A stretch of DNA of 64,000 bases from the NCBI RefSeq assembly GCF_003590095.1, contig NC_039479.1, positions 3,286,001 to 3,350,000 on the forward strand, written 5' to 3'. Both the position numbers and the translations under genes were made by a program. Below, in pieces: positions 23,701 to 36,500 of this stretch. Under the pieces are notes generated by a model, which did not search any database, was not told the DNA's origin, and saw only the letters and a program-made list of their open reading frames with translations. The number at the start of each line of letters is the position of its first letter. Positions within the stretch are counted from its first letter, which is position 1. This stretch comes from Trichoplusia ni (Eukaryota > Arthropoda > Insecta > Lepidoptera > Noctuidae).

Positions 23701-24533
23701 GGTTAAAAAGGCGTCGAACTGTTCTACAAAATTGTAATGTTTCTAAATTGCAAGTGTCGTAATTTTATTATGTTGATAGTATGAAATATTAATGTTTAAA
23801 ACAAGTGGTTATACTGTGTCCGTTCACACATAAAATCATTAAAATACATCGAATACACAACAAATAAAGAACGATTTACATTACGATCAGCTGAACTCAG
23901 CTGTCATTGTTTTATCAGTAATTATTTTCCTTTCCCGCTTACACTAGAGTCGAACATATCTATCTGTTTCTTTCTACTTTGTTTACATGCAATGACATAG
24001 CAAACAAAGAATCCAATATTGCCACTGCGAGATAGTATAAATTTTTGGTCATGGTAGTTTCCATATTATAGCAAAATCCTTAATCATGTCTATACTCAAC
24101 GCAAAATGTATATTAATGGCAAGAATACAAAGTAAATTCTGTATGAACTTTGCGTCTCGAATCACATTGCAAATCAGAGGAAAAATTGAAATTTTAATTT
24201 AAATAGTAACTTTTTATGGTTCAAGCGTTCCAACCCGCTAAGTTGCTGTCAACTGTCAGATCGTCAAATACGAAACGAAGCCAAAAGCAAACCAAGTTGT
24301 GAGATTCACAATAGCTTGTTTCGTTAATTCAACGGTTTGTTGTAAATAATTTTGATAGCTTGCTATTTAATAGCAAACTCGGGTCCTAAACATAGTGAAA
24401 GTACGTGAATGTTGTATGTCCTTATTCATTATTTGCTAATATTTAGTGAAGTTTTTATATAATATTTGAAGAAAACAGTTTTTGTAACAAGTTGATGACG
24501 ATGTTTTGTATTCTACGATCTTTTATTTAGATC
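23701..24533. promoter_or_regulatory. Divergent METTL4/Dab promoter region
   Basis: This is the 833 bp between the METTL4 start codon (-) and the first candidate Dab start codon (+). It includes GATCAGCTGAACTCAGCTG (E-box-like CAGCTG twice, 23886-23904). No TATA box at a sensible place was recognised. Shared promoter use is inferred from orientation only. Confidence 0.4.
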
Positions 24534-24549
24534 ATGGCTGTTAATAAAG
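24534..24549 (+). CDS. Dab candidate first coding exon A
   Basis: GATC-ATGG context, then five codons (MAVNK) plus one base, followed by GTAACT. Phase 1 joins the 28518 exon to read MAVNKDKNEPGRF. The Asp-x-Lys-Asn before the PTB domain fits other Dab proteins as I know them. It is tiny, so the evidence is phase plus position downstream of a divergent promoter. Confidence 0.4.
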
Positions 24550-27500
24550 GTAACTTCCTTTGATATATAATCTAATAAGACTTAATTTATTTGATAAGTT
24601 GTATAACATTTAACATAGAGATGGCCTCGTTTTTCAAGAACGCCGACTCGGTTTTGTAAATAGCTAGGTGTAGGTCGCTAAAAAATATAGCCTCCCGGTT
24701 TTACCGGTTTACACAGATACAATAAACAGAGTTATGTTTCATTCATGATCATTTTAATATATTTATTTAATAGTGAGATTAATTAATAAATTACTTTATG
24801 GTGCATTATAATCTTGTGAATCATTTAATTGTGTGTCAAAGTATTTTTTTTTTAGATGCTGTTTGCATAAGCATCATCTATAAATATGTATTACTTAACA
24901 CTAATAACACTACTATTCTCTTGGAGGCACAACATAACATATAATTCACATCATTGTTGTGATCATTCCCATGAAGTAAATTCTAAGATTACTTTTAAAC
25001 ATCAATGATGAGTACTTATGAATCTGTATTCAGTTTATTAGTATTCTTTTTTTTTTCATGTGGTTTGTTCATTTTGTACCTAGACAGTTTCAATGTACAT
25101 AGTATTTTAAAAGTATCTTTATTTATTTGATTTATGTAAAATGGTAAGAATAATTCTAGAAAAATTATACTTAGTTTTTTACATGCAATAAACAGTCATC
25201 TTATTATTTTGAGATATTTCTGTATTTATAATTATTATCATTATAATTTGTACTGTATTTGTTAATTGTAAAAGTAATTTCATAAAGAGATGTATTAAAA
25301 AAAGGTAAATAATACAAAAATAAATATAATCACAGTGATTTGAAGCACTCATTCATTTATTTGTCCAATTTCATCTGGGTCATTTCATTCATAGTATTGT
25401 GTTTTGAATAACATACATAAATCCCATCCATTCATCCAAACACGCACATTTATAATTACTGTCAATAATTTAAACCAATGTGGTTCTGCAAAATATTAAC
25501 AATTAATTAGCGATAAATAGGCTATACTATTATATTTAAATCAAAAATAAAAGATGAAAAAACAAATTAGTTAATTAACAAATAGGTGGTGTTGACCGTG
25601 AAAACACCTTTAATTTCCCTTCCTAAAATTATCTTATCTGTATACTCAAATATAGTGACACTTTCAACAAAGGGATTACATGAATATATCTCATCAGTCA
25701 TATCTCCTAACTGATAATATTTAGTACTCAGATCATTTTTAACTAAGAGACTTTAAATAAATATGTATTCAACATTATCTTGAAAATTCATTATATAATT
25801 ACGTTAGTCCAAAATTCTACTTCATCAAATTAAGTGAGGTAAAAAAATCGCTTAAAAATTAACGACGGAGTCGAAATAGTGCGCGTGTTCATTGAAGGAA
25901 CCATAAAAGTTGTAGAGAGCAGAGATCGGGAGCGAATATTGATTAGGGGCGGGTGCGCGAGCGTGCGGCGCGAGGGGAGACGAGCTGCGCGCGCCGCCGC
26001 CAGTGCGCCCATGTGGTGCCCGCCGCTGCGACCCTCCATTGCCATCCAAATCATACACTAATGTTAATTCCACGAACTGTCCGCTGTTCCTGCCTATTTC
26101 ATCCACGGCCGCGTGTCTCCATCATGTGAGACCCGTCCGCGACCACCTCTCACGCATCCTCACACATTACCGACGGCAACGTAAAAATCAATAAACCTCA
26201 TAGTGAAACTTGAATATTGCATTTTTATATGAACAGTGCCTATAATGTAGTCGCGCAGCGGTGCCCAGTGAATTCCAATAGTGTATTTGTATTTCAGTGG
26301 AGATTTAAAAAGTTACCGATGTTCAATCACAAGTTACCGACTGACTTTCCAATGCAAACCCTTCGTAAGAAAACCAGCCCTTGCAAATGTGAGTCCGTAA
26401 CGTGTTAGCTCAACTAAGCTTCTTGATCACGATGTTTTTCTCTACTTTTGATATGACGGTAATGCGGTGTTGTTAGATAGCGCTACATGTTCCCAACCAC
26501 GTTATTCGCATATTACTTAGCTTTATTATATTTTGCGGTATATGTTGTAACCTGCATGTATCGGCTATGTCACCTACTAACTGTACGTGGACGGCGCTCG
26601 CTCAGTGTGCTGCTAGTCCTTGTCATAATGAGTGACCCCCGTGGTGTTTTGGACAGAGGGTGTGTTGTGGGCCCGTGGCGGATGTGGAGCGGCGGTGCGT
26701 CGAGGGGACTAACTCCATAACTTGCTATTTGTCGGTTTGTACGGGAAATTATGCAGGTGTGTCATTTCCAGCATCTCTTACGGCAGTTCGGTGAGTACAT
26801 CTGTCCTTAGAGCAGACAGTCATGCTTGTGTGTGTTCGTAACAATATCTTGGCATGTACCTACTCTTCTCATTACTCCTGTTGGCAGCTTCGTTTATTAT
26901 TTTTAATTAATGCCGCTACTGTATTCGTTAAAACTTTGTCTGCTTAATTATCTTACACATATCAATTTTGAATGAACTGAGCACAATGAGTATCGTCTAT
27001 AATATATTACACGAAACAATTCAGAGCACTTTTCTCTCGTGAACGTGTTTTTAATTACTATGTTACTGTATTCGGATGTCCGGTTATTGTATTTAACTAT
27101 TAATAGGTAGTCTCTAATATTATCATAATACTATATTGTACTACATGTGCAAAAGCATTCCCGATAAAAATATTCGCAGCAATAAAACACTTACGGTATT
27201 TGATTAACCGAATAAATCTGCCTCTTATCAGACGCTCGCCTGAAAAAAGCAGGTTTAATAAACAGACTCTTAGCGTTAGCAGCATTCTGTAAATAGAACT
27301 TCAACAATGTAACACTGAATTCCATGACTAGACTAACATCTCGTCCTCAAAACAAAGCTTGTTCTTTCGTAAATAACATACATATCTCTAAGTATATGGC
27401 ATGCAATGATTGCGCAGTATGCATACAACATTCTCGGCGCATTTCCTAACACTTTTGAACGAAATTAAAAGTATATCACCGTTTTGAAAGAGGTCGCATC

Positions 27501-30500
27501 AGACAGGTGCCGGCGGGCCTGCGACAATCGAGGATCTAAATTTAAAAACAGGAAATTCAATTAAACTGGGAATGATGCACCGTAAACAGGGGCCAAAATA
27601 GGACACCCGAACTCACTTTTATTTTGCGCTGTAACTACTCCAGTCGCGTTGTTTGTGCTCCACGGAAAGGTGTAAAAATAAAACATGACATTGAAAAAGA
27701 TGGAATCAAAAAGTCTGATTAACAAAGGTGATGTAATTATGTTAATGAGTGTTATGTGTGTGCACTTGTGCTTACTAACGTGCTTTATTATATTTAGACT
27801 TGATTGACTTGCTTGACTAACGACTACGGGATTGTTTACTATGCGATGCTTGTATTATCGCGGCATATTCATTCTGATTATGCCTGACAAAGATAATGTA
27901 TGAAAGTCCTATATTCTGAAAACAATGGCTGTTTGACATTGGCATTAAAGTTCAAGTCATTGGCCTTTGTATGATATGTGTGTGTTTTCGAATGCCTTTG
28001 CGGAATAAGGAGTTTGACAGTATTAAAGTTGTGTCTTCCTTTAGGCCGTTTATGATTACGATAGCCGAATAAATAACAAAAATTCTTTGTTGAAATCCTT
28101 GGCCCAGAACGTTGTGAAATACTTCACTACGAAATTAAAACTCATTTCTTAATAACAAAGAAATTACTCATACTTTGTTCAGATTAACGTAGACTAGTCA
28201 GTGGTGCGGCAGATACGCGGTACTCTAAAACAATCAGTTTGAGAGTAATGTGAAAAGATTTTGACAGCGTCTTAACACACCTATTCCAACCTCATTTTGC
28301 CCATTTCATCCGAAATGGAAGACTTAGGTCAAGTTAGATACGTACTGATACCTTCTTTCTGCAAGCTATCAAATCAAAATCCGAACGTATAGGGTAACGA
28401 AATTAGGATCTGCTCCCCTATCCTGAATAGTAAGAAAGATAAAGTTGGAGATGTTTAGTTAGAGATACATAGTTCGTAGTAAATGTCTAACTACAATACA
28501 AACATCACGTTATCCAGACAAGAACGAGCCGGGCCGGTTTCTCGGCGAAGGCGTGGCGTTCCGAGCGAAGCTGATCGGCGTGCTCGAGGTGCCCGAGGCT
28601 CGCGGCGACAGGATGTGCCAGGAGGCGCTGGCCGACCTCAAGATGGCGATCCGCGCCGCCGGCGAGCACAAGCAGAGGATACAGGTCCACGTCGCCATCG
28701 ACGGCCTCAGGCTGCGCGATGATAAGACTGGTGTAAGTGGTACTCCATTGTAGGTATAGCTTGAAAGAACTCGGTTTAGTATAAATTTTACCTGTGAAAC
28801 TGGGGGTTCTCTTAAAATAGTTTAAGATACTTTGCCTCTCGTTTTTGAGTTTTAGTATTCGTTTTTAGAGAGGCAACAGAAATATATCAGGCTGACGGTG
28901 GAGCCCTAGTAATAAGGTTCCGGTACCACCACGCTTTAAAGTTATATGACTATGGTTGTGGAAGCGGGAAAGCACAACACACAGCGTAGAGCGGCATCTC
29001 TCTTTCACAGCACTTCACTAATATTATTTTTCACATAATTAATTATTATTCTAACTTGATTAATATATTTCGAGTGTACGTCCAGTAACGCGTACGGATT
29101 CACCAACTATATGAACTGAAAAATATAGTTCAAAATGAATAAGCAAATAAAACTGCAGGTTTATTTCGTTGCAGACTTAAAATGTTGTTTTAAAGACTGG
29201 TTTTATTGACTGGAGTATTACGTAACTAGGGTTAATAACTTAGCAAGGCTAACCAGCTAGGGTAAGACGAGCATACTTTGAAATTTCTTACAAAACCCAC
29301 ATGTAGTCAACTCGGTACAAATATTTACATTGTTATCGCGGTCCGCTGTTTAATAGCAGATTATTTATAGAGTATGTTGCCAGTCTTATTACATTGAACC
29401 TTCCTTTTTTGCACAGTTTGGACTTTTTATTCGAACCTTTGAATACTAAATCGAGACTCAAGTTTAAGATGGCCCTTTTCGGATGGGAAGTCATCAAATG
29501 ACTTCTCCCGTTTTGGGGAAGGGAGAGACTTATACAGACTACAACCCACGCGTTCGTTCCTGTCCTTTGTGTGCCCTTAGGATACGAAACCCAAATAAAT
29601 AATATTTTAGACTCTTTCTTTATTTTAGATTAATAACCTAGATTCCCTGTCCCTCACATAACTGATATTTCACAAATATTTTACAAAAGTCCACGATTTT
29701 TTGCCGTATGTTTATAGCTTGTTTGTGTTATCCAGGACTCGCTGTACCACCACCCCGTGCACAAGATATCGTTCATAGCGCAGGACATGACGGACTCGCG
29801 CGCCTTCGGCTACATATTCGGCTCGCCCGACACCGGACACCGGTTCTTCGGTATCAAGACTGATAAAGCTGCTAGTCAAGTAAGATCTATACCTTTATAA
29901 AATGTTTAAACATATCCAAGGATTCATAACACCGCTTCTTGGAAATAATCTGCTGTTTTCAAAAAAGCAGCAGTCATTTCCCCAGTATGCAATCAGCCTG
30001 CCATAGCAATTAGGATCAGCTGACAAATGCTCTTTCGATAAAGCTGTGGTATATTTTTTTTTCAATAAGAAATCATCCCTCAATAACATTTTGGGTCTGG
30101 CTATTTCCTATCAGAAGTCCAATGCTGTTATTCAGAATAACCTAGTTTTATGAAGACTACTTGATATGTTGGAAATCGAATATTTTCATGAGCATGACTT
30201 CAATTTATGTCCTTTTCTCAAAGTTCAGTACTCGGTTGAATATATAGAGGAACTGAGCATCACATGAAAGGGCTTTAAGTTACTGTTACTATATTAAATT
30301 ATTAAGAAGTTATAGAAAAGAGATTCCCGCAGTAAGGAATTTAATCCTTATGTCGCGGGGGATTTTACAATCATACAAATCACATGCTTAAAGACACCCA
30401 GACTCAGAACAATCCTGCTCCCTCAAAGTTATAACTAGAAGTTTACTGATGATTTAAAAAAGGTTTTATAATCACTAGACATGAATAAATCCTCGCCGTA

Positions 30501-33500
30501 GGGATTTGAACGCCAGTTACCTTTAACCATTAAACTATTATTGAAGCAATTCTACTAAACATGAAGATGACAAGAATTTATATTTTTTACCCTTTTCTTG
30601 CTTGTTTTTGTACTAAATCATTTAAATTGTTGTTTATAGGTAGTTATAGCGATGAGAGACTTATTTCAAGTTGTGTTTGAGCTGAAGAAGAAGGAGGTGG
30701 AAATGGCGAAGCAGCAGCTAGAAGGCAAGACGGTAACCAGCAGCTTGGTGCGGCACACGACCAATACGTCCACTGAAAACAAGGCTAAGGTAAATTAAAC
30801 TTAAGAAAAGCGCCCTCCTACCACAAAATCTAGAGAAACTGTGTTCGTGATGAAAATGTTACAAAAATTATTGATAGACATTTGTAGGCCGACTGCTGAC
30901 ACTGCAGAGCCTCCTTTCTTGTTTTCTCATTATCCTGGTGTAAGGATAACGGAGTCCAGAATTTTGTCAAACAAACGAAAAGAGAAGAATTTTGTCAGAA
31001 CGAATCCAGTTTGTCGTTTAAAGAGAGGTATCGGAGGTGGTATATCTCGTCCGAAGACTGTCAAAGTGGACGACGTCGAAGCAGGCGTCCAGCAACTCAT
31101 CTTAATTTTTCGCGCGTCTGAATGTCATTTTGCCCAGATTCAGGTTCGGTTTTTGGACGTTCGAGTGCTCAAGGACGGCTGGAGGTTACGTCCGCGACGT
31201 GCCTGTACACTTCTTGTCTCTATTTAACGCTTAACCTATAGAAATGGCATTTCGTTACGATAGGTCTTGTTCGCCATACATTCATTAAAATCCGTTAAAT
31301 GAATAGTTTGAGTTTACACTTAAAAAAAATGTATTATTCTCAGAAAAAACCTTAATATGATTTCTTTCTCAATAACTTTCGTGCTGTGTACTTAATGCCG
31401 AAAAACGTGAAACTAGCCTAAAATTTTGATTAGCATCATTAATTCTAAAGTATTTTTATGGGGAACTAAATCCCACCCTACATTTTGGGCTTAAAATTAG
31501 CCGGCTCCCGCGTGGTAAACATACATGTTAGGTAAACTACACACGAACATAAAAAATATTTTGCGTTCCATAGATTTCTAAGCGGGCTGTTTTCAAAACA
31601 AGAGTGCCGCTATCAAAAAGTAATGCGGCGCTGGATGTTTTGGAGAATGGTTACAAGATTATTTCGTTGTCAGGAACTGATCAATCCAAATATCCTAATT
31701 ATCCGAAAATCTTTTAGTCTTGTGTTCGTAACCTAGTTATTCGCACATGTCTTTCGAGTCAGTTTTCGATCGGAACTGGCTGAAGTAGGTCTATGGGGTG
31801 GGAAAATTATAAAACACATTACGACGAGAACTGCAGAAGAACACGAAGAATAAGAAGTATATTGCTCCTTTAATGAGGATTTTTGGACCTGGAATTACTG
31901 TTATGTGATCCTACGTTAGTTAGTCAGCCTTACCCGCGACTCAATTCCACATTTTGCAATGTAACAGTCTGGTGAAGCATTCAGAGCCTCCTAAGGCTAA
32001 TTTCAAGCATCGATAAAAAAATGTGCAACGATTATGTGTGTTATTTAATAAATGAAGTAACAATAGCGAAATCGTGATGAATATTATTGTGTATGAGTCA
32101 ATCGATTGTTGTGTCCGTCGTCAAAACATTGGAATACTGGACATTGCTGCTGCCGTCGTAGCGTAGGTCGGGCACTCATTGTGGCTGTAATAAAATGTGG
32201 CTTCTCACTCCAGAGTGGACTGTGAAACGGAGGAAAAAGGTGCAGTGTTGCTATTGTGTTCTGTAAATTCTTGCTGAAAAAGTTTAACGTGATAAGATAT
32301 ACTAGTGCGGAAAAGTTGTGTAGTTTTGGATTTTTTTATGATTCTGTACTTATCTACCAAAACTGTTATCAAGTATCAATTTACTAATAATTTTGAAAGT
32401 TAATCTAATAAAATGTTTTCATGGCGGACAATTCGATATAAAAAATATCGTTACAAAAAGGTAGGTGTTACTCTGTACTGTCATCCTTCAGTCACTCGTT
32501 ACCATTGTGTCAATTTTCATTAAAATGTGTCCAGCGGTTCCGACGAATTAACGCACATAGATAGGCATTAATAATTCATATACTGTTATGGTACTAGTCT
32601 TTACTTTTTATGTCATGTTCGACCAACGCGTCATCTAATTGTTATTCCGAGCGGTGACAGCATTAATCACTATAAAAAATAAAAGTCCAAGTCTGCCTCT
32701 CCTACGCTAATTGCCAATTTCCCTCAATTGAATCTACATGAGCGGGATTCAAAGTCACTTTATCCATATCTTGCGGTCATTACGTGTTTAATAAAAGTAA
32801 TTGATAAACGGAACGAGTAACGGAGGATGTAATAAGAGTTGGTTTTCATGCATTTTGTTGTATGTTTATTTATCGGAACGAAAAACAAGTTAGGTTATAA
32901 CAGAAATTTTAAACATGCAATCATGCAATCCATACCATTGTTAGCAGATTAACTATGATAATAAAACAAAGTTATATTACTAAAAAAATAACAAATCTAT
33001 TGATTTAATGAATGCAACAGAGGCAGTTGGGGGGAGAAAATATCGAAAGTAGCAAAGTGTGTCCACAATAAGGAGAAGGGAAGTGCGAATACGAGAATTA
33101 GTCCAAATTTTCAAAGCATTTGTTTGTCTATTGTGTAATTTCGTAAATAGAAACTAAGAGTTCGGGTTCCGTAATATAGATATTTCGTAAATATATAATC
33201 GAAGTGTTTTATAAAATACCACTAACTTATAGATTTGATTACGTTTGTTTTGGAAAATAGAAGCCCACACCAATTCAGTTTTAATTTATTTCTTTATTTT
33301 CTTCTGCATACCATTTCACCTTCCAATAGTTTTACCAGATTCTGCCGAATTTTATTTTTTTTAATTTTTTCATGGACCTATCTTCACAGTATCCCATAGT
33401 GAGATTGACCGTCGAAATTGTAATACCTAACGTTACCAAAGATGAACGCATTAAATTCAACACTTTCTTAAAAATGAACCAGAGAAAAAAACATGTAAAT

Positions 33501-36500
33501 CAATACATTATTCAGCGTGTTCGGTGTTACATTGGTTTTTTTATATTTTCCAAATGAATACACGAACGTAATTAATCTTTCAGCCGCACGGACACAGACG
33601 TATCGATTAGTTATTTTTAAGCCACCTGAAGTCTTATTCTTTACCTATTTTTTAAATTATAGAAAAATAGACCCAATTTTGTCACAGTTTAGATTATAAT
33701 TTTGTTAATTCTGTCGCAACCAAGTAGAAGATAATATCTGGTATCATTTGGTGTCACGCAACCTCAAAACCGTTAACATGCAATATTGCTCCTTTGCAGT
33801 ATCATTAAATGAGCTGGCAACATTTGTATTCATGTTGCCAAAGTTTGGCAATACTTAATTATTGTATGCCATGATAGCTTTACTTTTAATCGCTGTAATT
33901 AGCCTATGTATATTCTATCATAAAATTGAATGTATTCATTATTTCCATTTTCTATTAAAATAAAACTAAACTCGTTATTATGCGTAGACAGCCATACAGT
34001 TAGGCATTGCGCCAATTTTCCTCAGTCATTTTATGTTTCTACATGTCTTTGACGGAAATGGCACAAGGGCGTCGCCAGCCGATGGCGCAGGGGGGGCAAG
34101 TTGACTTTACTTACTACAATTCATACTTTTCTCATTCTCTATGAATGAGAAAAGTAGGTATGAATTGTAGGTATCTGTGACAGTACAGAGTCCAATGTGT
34201 AAACTACAGGAGCACGAGCTCTTGACTATGCAATAAAAAACTTGTAAATAAGTTATAATAATATTTATTAGAAAAATAGAATAAAAAGGAGTTTGAATTT
34301 GAATAAGTGTACAGCGTACAGCGTATTTTGTTTAATTATCAGATTTTAATATTATATGGTCGTTGTTTGTTTATATTAGGTTAATTAAAATATAATTTTC
34401 GGGGATTCATTGTAAACTTCTCGACACTTTATTATTAAAATCTTGTAAGTTTCCATGTATAAGTTTTCGGTGCACACTCATCATGGCCAAACCATTGAGG
34501 CGATTTTCACTCATAGTGCTTCTTAGCCAGGTTTTTAGTCTCCTGAGGCTGCTAAACGATCGCTCTACCGTACACGTCGTGCATGGAAGAGCGATCAAAA
34601 TTTTTAACGCTTTTTCCGTGTCGGGAAAGAGGTTTTTGCTTCTTTTAGGATATCAACAACCGTTTGATCTGTTGAGTTTGGTTTATTATACCAGAATTGC
34701 TGCCAAAGCTCGATTCAATTCAATTTTTATGTTTGGTAAATTATAAAACTGAGCAATAGTTTCGCAAGTTTCTGTGAGATTTTCGACTGACATCGTTTGC
34801 ATTTGTGCGGGGTGTAATTTAGATAAAGCAAATGATGGAGTATTTTCTTCAGCAAAGCGTGTTTCAAGCGATGTAATAACGGAGTCCAAGTATGGTATTA
34901 TTAATGATCTTTTCCAGAATTCTGAAGGGCTTTCTGCTGGGTGATTGCTTCGATGACGTTGTTTCCCAACAATGCGCGGCATTGAAGTGATATCCTCCTC
35001 CAGGCCGGATATCGGATATCGGAAATTAATAGTTATTTTTTTAGCATTTTAGAATGAGAAACTGTCTAAACCGCATGGAAGAGGGTAGCACTTTTGTATC
35101 TGATCCGACGTAGACGACAAGGAAACACCGGCCCCATTGTACATCCACCCCGTGTTCTATTTAACCATTTTTTTATAAGTATCATTCGCTATAAATATTT
35201 TACATAATACCTATCAGTGTTTCTTTGTTTATTTTATTTAGCGTAATGTGTAAACGCATTACGCTAAATAAAATATTCAATTTTTCATAATCTATAATTT
35301 TTACCAAAACATATTACAATAACGGCTCAAGATTGTTTCGTCGGTCTTGACTCTCATGTTACTGATGTTACACTGTTTATATTGCATTCGTGTGATTCGC
35401 TACGCACCATAGACAATGACGCACTCTTTTACCTAAACTTGAGCGCAATCATTTTGTGAATGCTCTTAAGAGTGGAATTGGTGAATTCATTCGAGTTTCA
35501 ACGCATGGGAATGATTGTTCAAGGCTTGAACTTCAAGCGAATCTAGTCAAATACTTAGGACTTTGGTTGCGTGATATTTGGCAAGTTTTTAGAATCTCTA
35601 GGGGGGGGCAGCTGCCCCTTCCTGCCCCCCCTTGGCGACGCCCTTGAAATGGCAGACGCGGGAGAAAACCAATTTCCTTTATAAAGACAGCTTGAGCACA
35701 ATTGATAGTGAACGACCTTGATTGAACCTTCCCATATACAGGAGGTACACTTTATGATAATCTAGTTGTAAATAAAAAAACGTCAGACTAAATATAATCT
35801 CTCTAAGCTTATCGACTAGCCTTGTGCAAGAGGTCGATGACCGAATAAGGATAACAATTATTTTATGTTCACAATGATCCATCAGCCACACGACAATGGA
35901 TACTTTTAATCGATAATCAACTTTATTGTATTGCAATAAAGACTATAAAAAACATATTTTTACTTCTTGTTGCGGTACACTATACAATCAACATTAAGTT
36001 TAAAATATTCACAACAATATAGTCTTTATTGTGTAGTGTTAAAGATAAATATCGTATAAAGGTTAACTGTGAGCTTGTTGAGAATAAAATTGTAAAATTG
36101 TACTTGAGTGCATCAAACGTCCTTCTCAGATAAGAGAATAATAAGTTGTTAAACTTTTATCTTACTTGTCGGACAGTCGTAATTATGTATTAATAAATAA
36201 ACATAAATTATTTGTATCAATACAAGTACTGAGTTCATGGTCAAGGTATCAAAGATTGTCATTCATCCAGGGCATTGATTTTGAACTCAATTTTTTATTA
36301 GTTAGAAAAATATATTGCCTTTTTAGGTATATTAAATGGACTAAAATTTTATTCCTGCCTTGCTGTTAAAATGATAAAATACAATTCGAATAGACTTTAG
36401 TCACTGCGGTGTTAGAGAACTTAATACACTTAAAACAACAAAGAAAAAGCGTAGTGACTATGTTTATACCTTCCATATATGGTATGGTTCATGCCTCATA

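Larger units (their letters stand above)
24550..28517 (+). other. Dab 5' intron(s)
   Basis: Besides exon B and its GC-rich patch, the interval has another moderately GC-rich stretch at 26580-26720 (GTACGTGGACGGCGCTCGCT, from 26583), which might be regulatory. No repeats with clear boundaries or RNA genes were recognised. Confidence 0.35.
34064..35646 (-). mobile_element. hAT transposon remnant with decayed transposase
   Basis: The ends are inverted copies of CAAGGGCGTCGCCA (34064-34077 and 35633-35646), flanked by the 8-bp duplication AAATGGCA (34056-34063 and 35647-35654), diagnostic of hAT. The minus strand keeps the C-terminal part of a transposase in three frames: one with RIVGKQRHRSNHPAESPSEF and PFYLDSVITSLETRF-type text (34982-34686), a middle piece WYNKPNSTDQTVVDILKEA, and IALPCTTCTVERSFSSLRR with LKTWLRSTMSENRLNGLAM (34598-34407). 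The last is the hAT dimerisation domain. At least two frameshifts and loss of the N-terminal half make it inactive. It sits in a Dab intron. Confidence 0.9.

Noticed and set aside
25852..26106. Overlapping short ORFs on both strands in a GC-rich patch
   Set aside because: Several frames are open at once because of GC bias. This is more likely a promoter or 5' UTR than coding.
35456..35647. Plus-strand ORF ending in the hAT terminus
   Set aside because: It runs into the element's inverted terminal repeat and does not resemble transposase.
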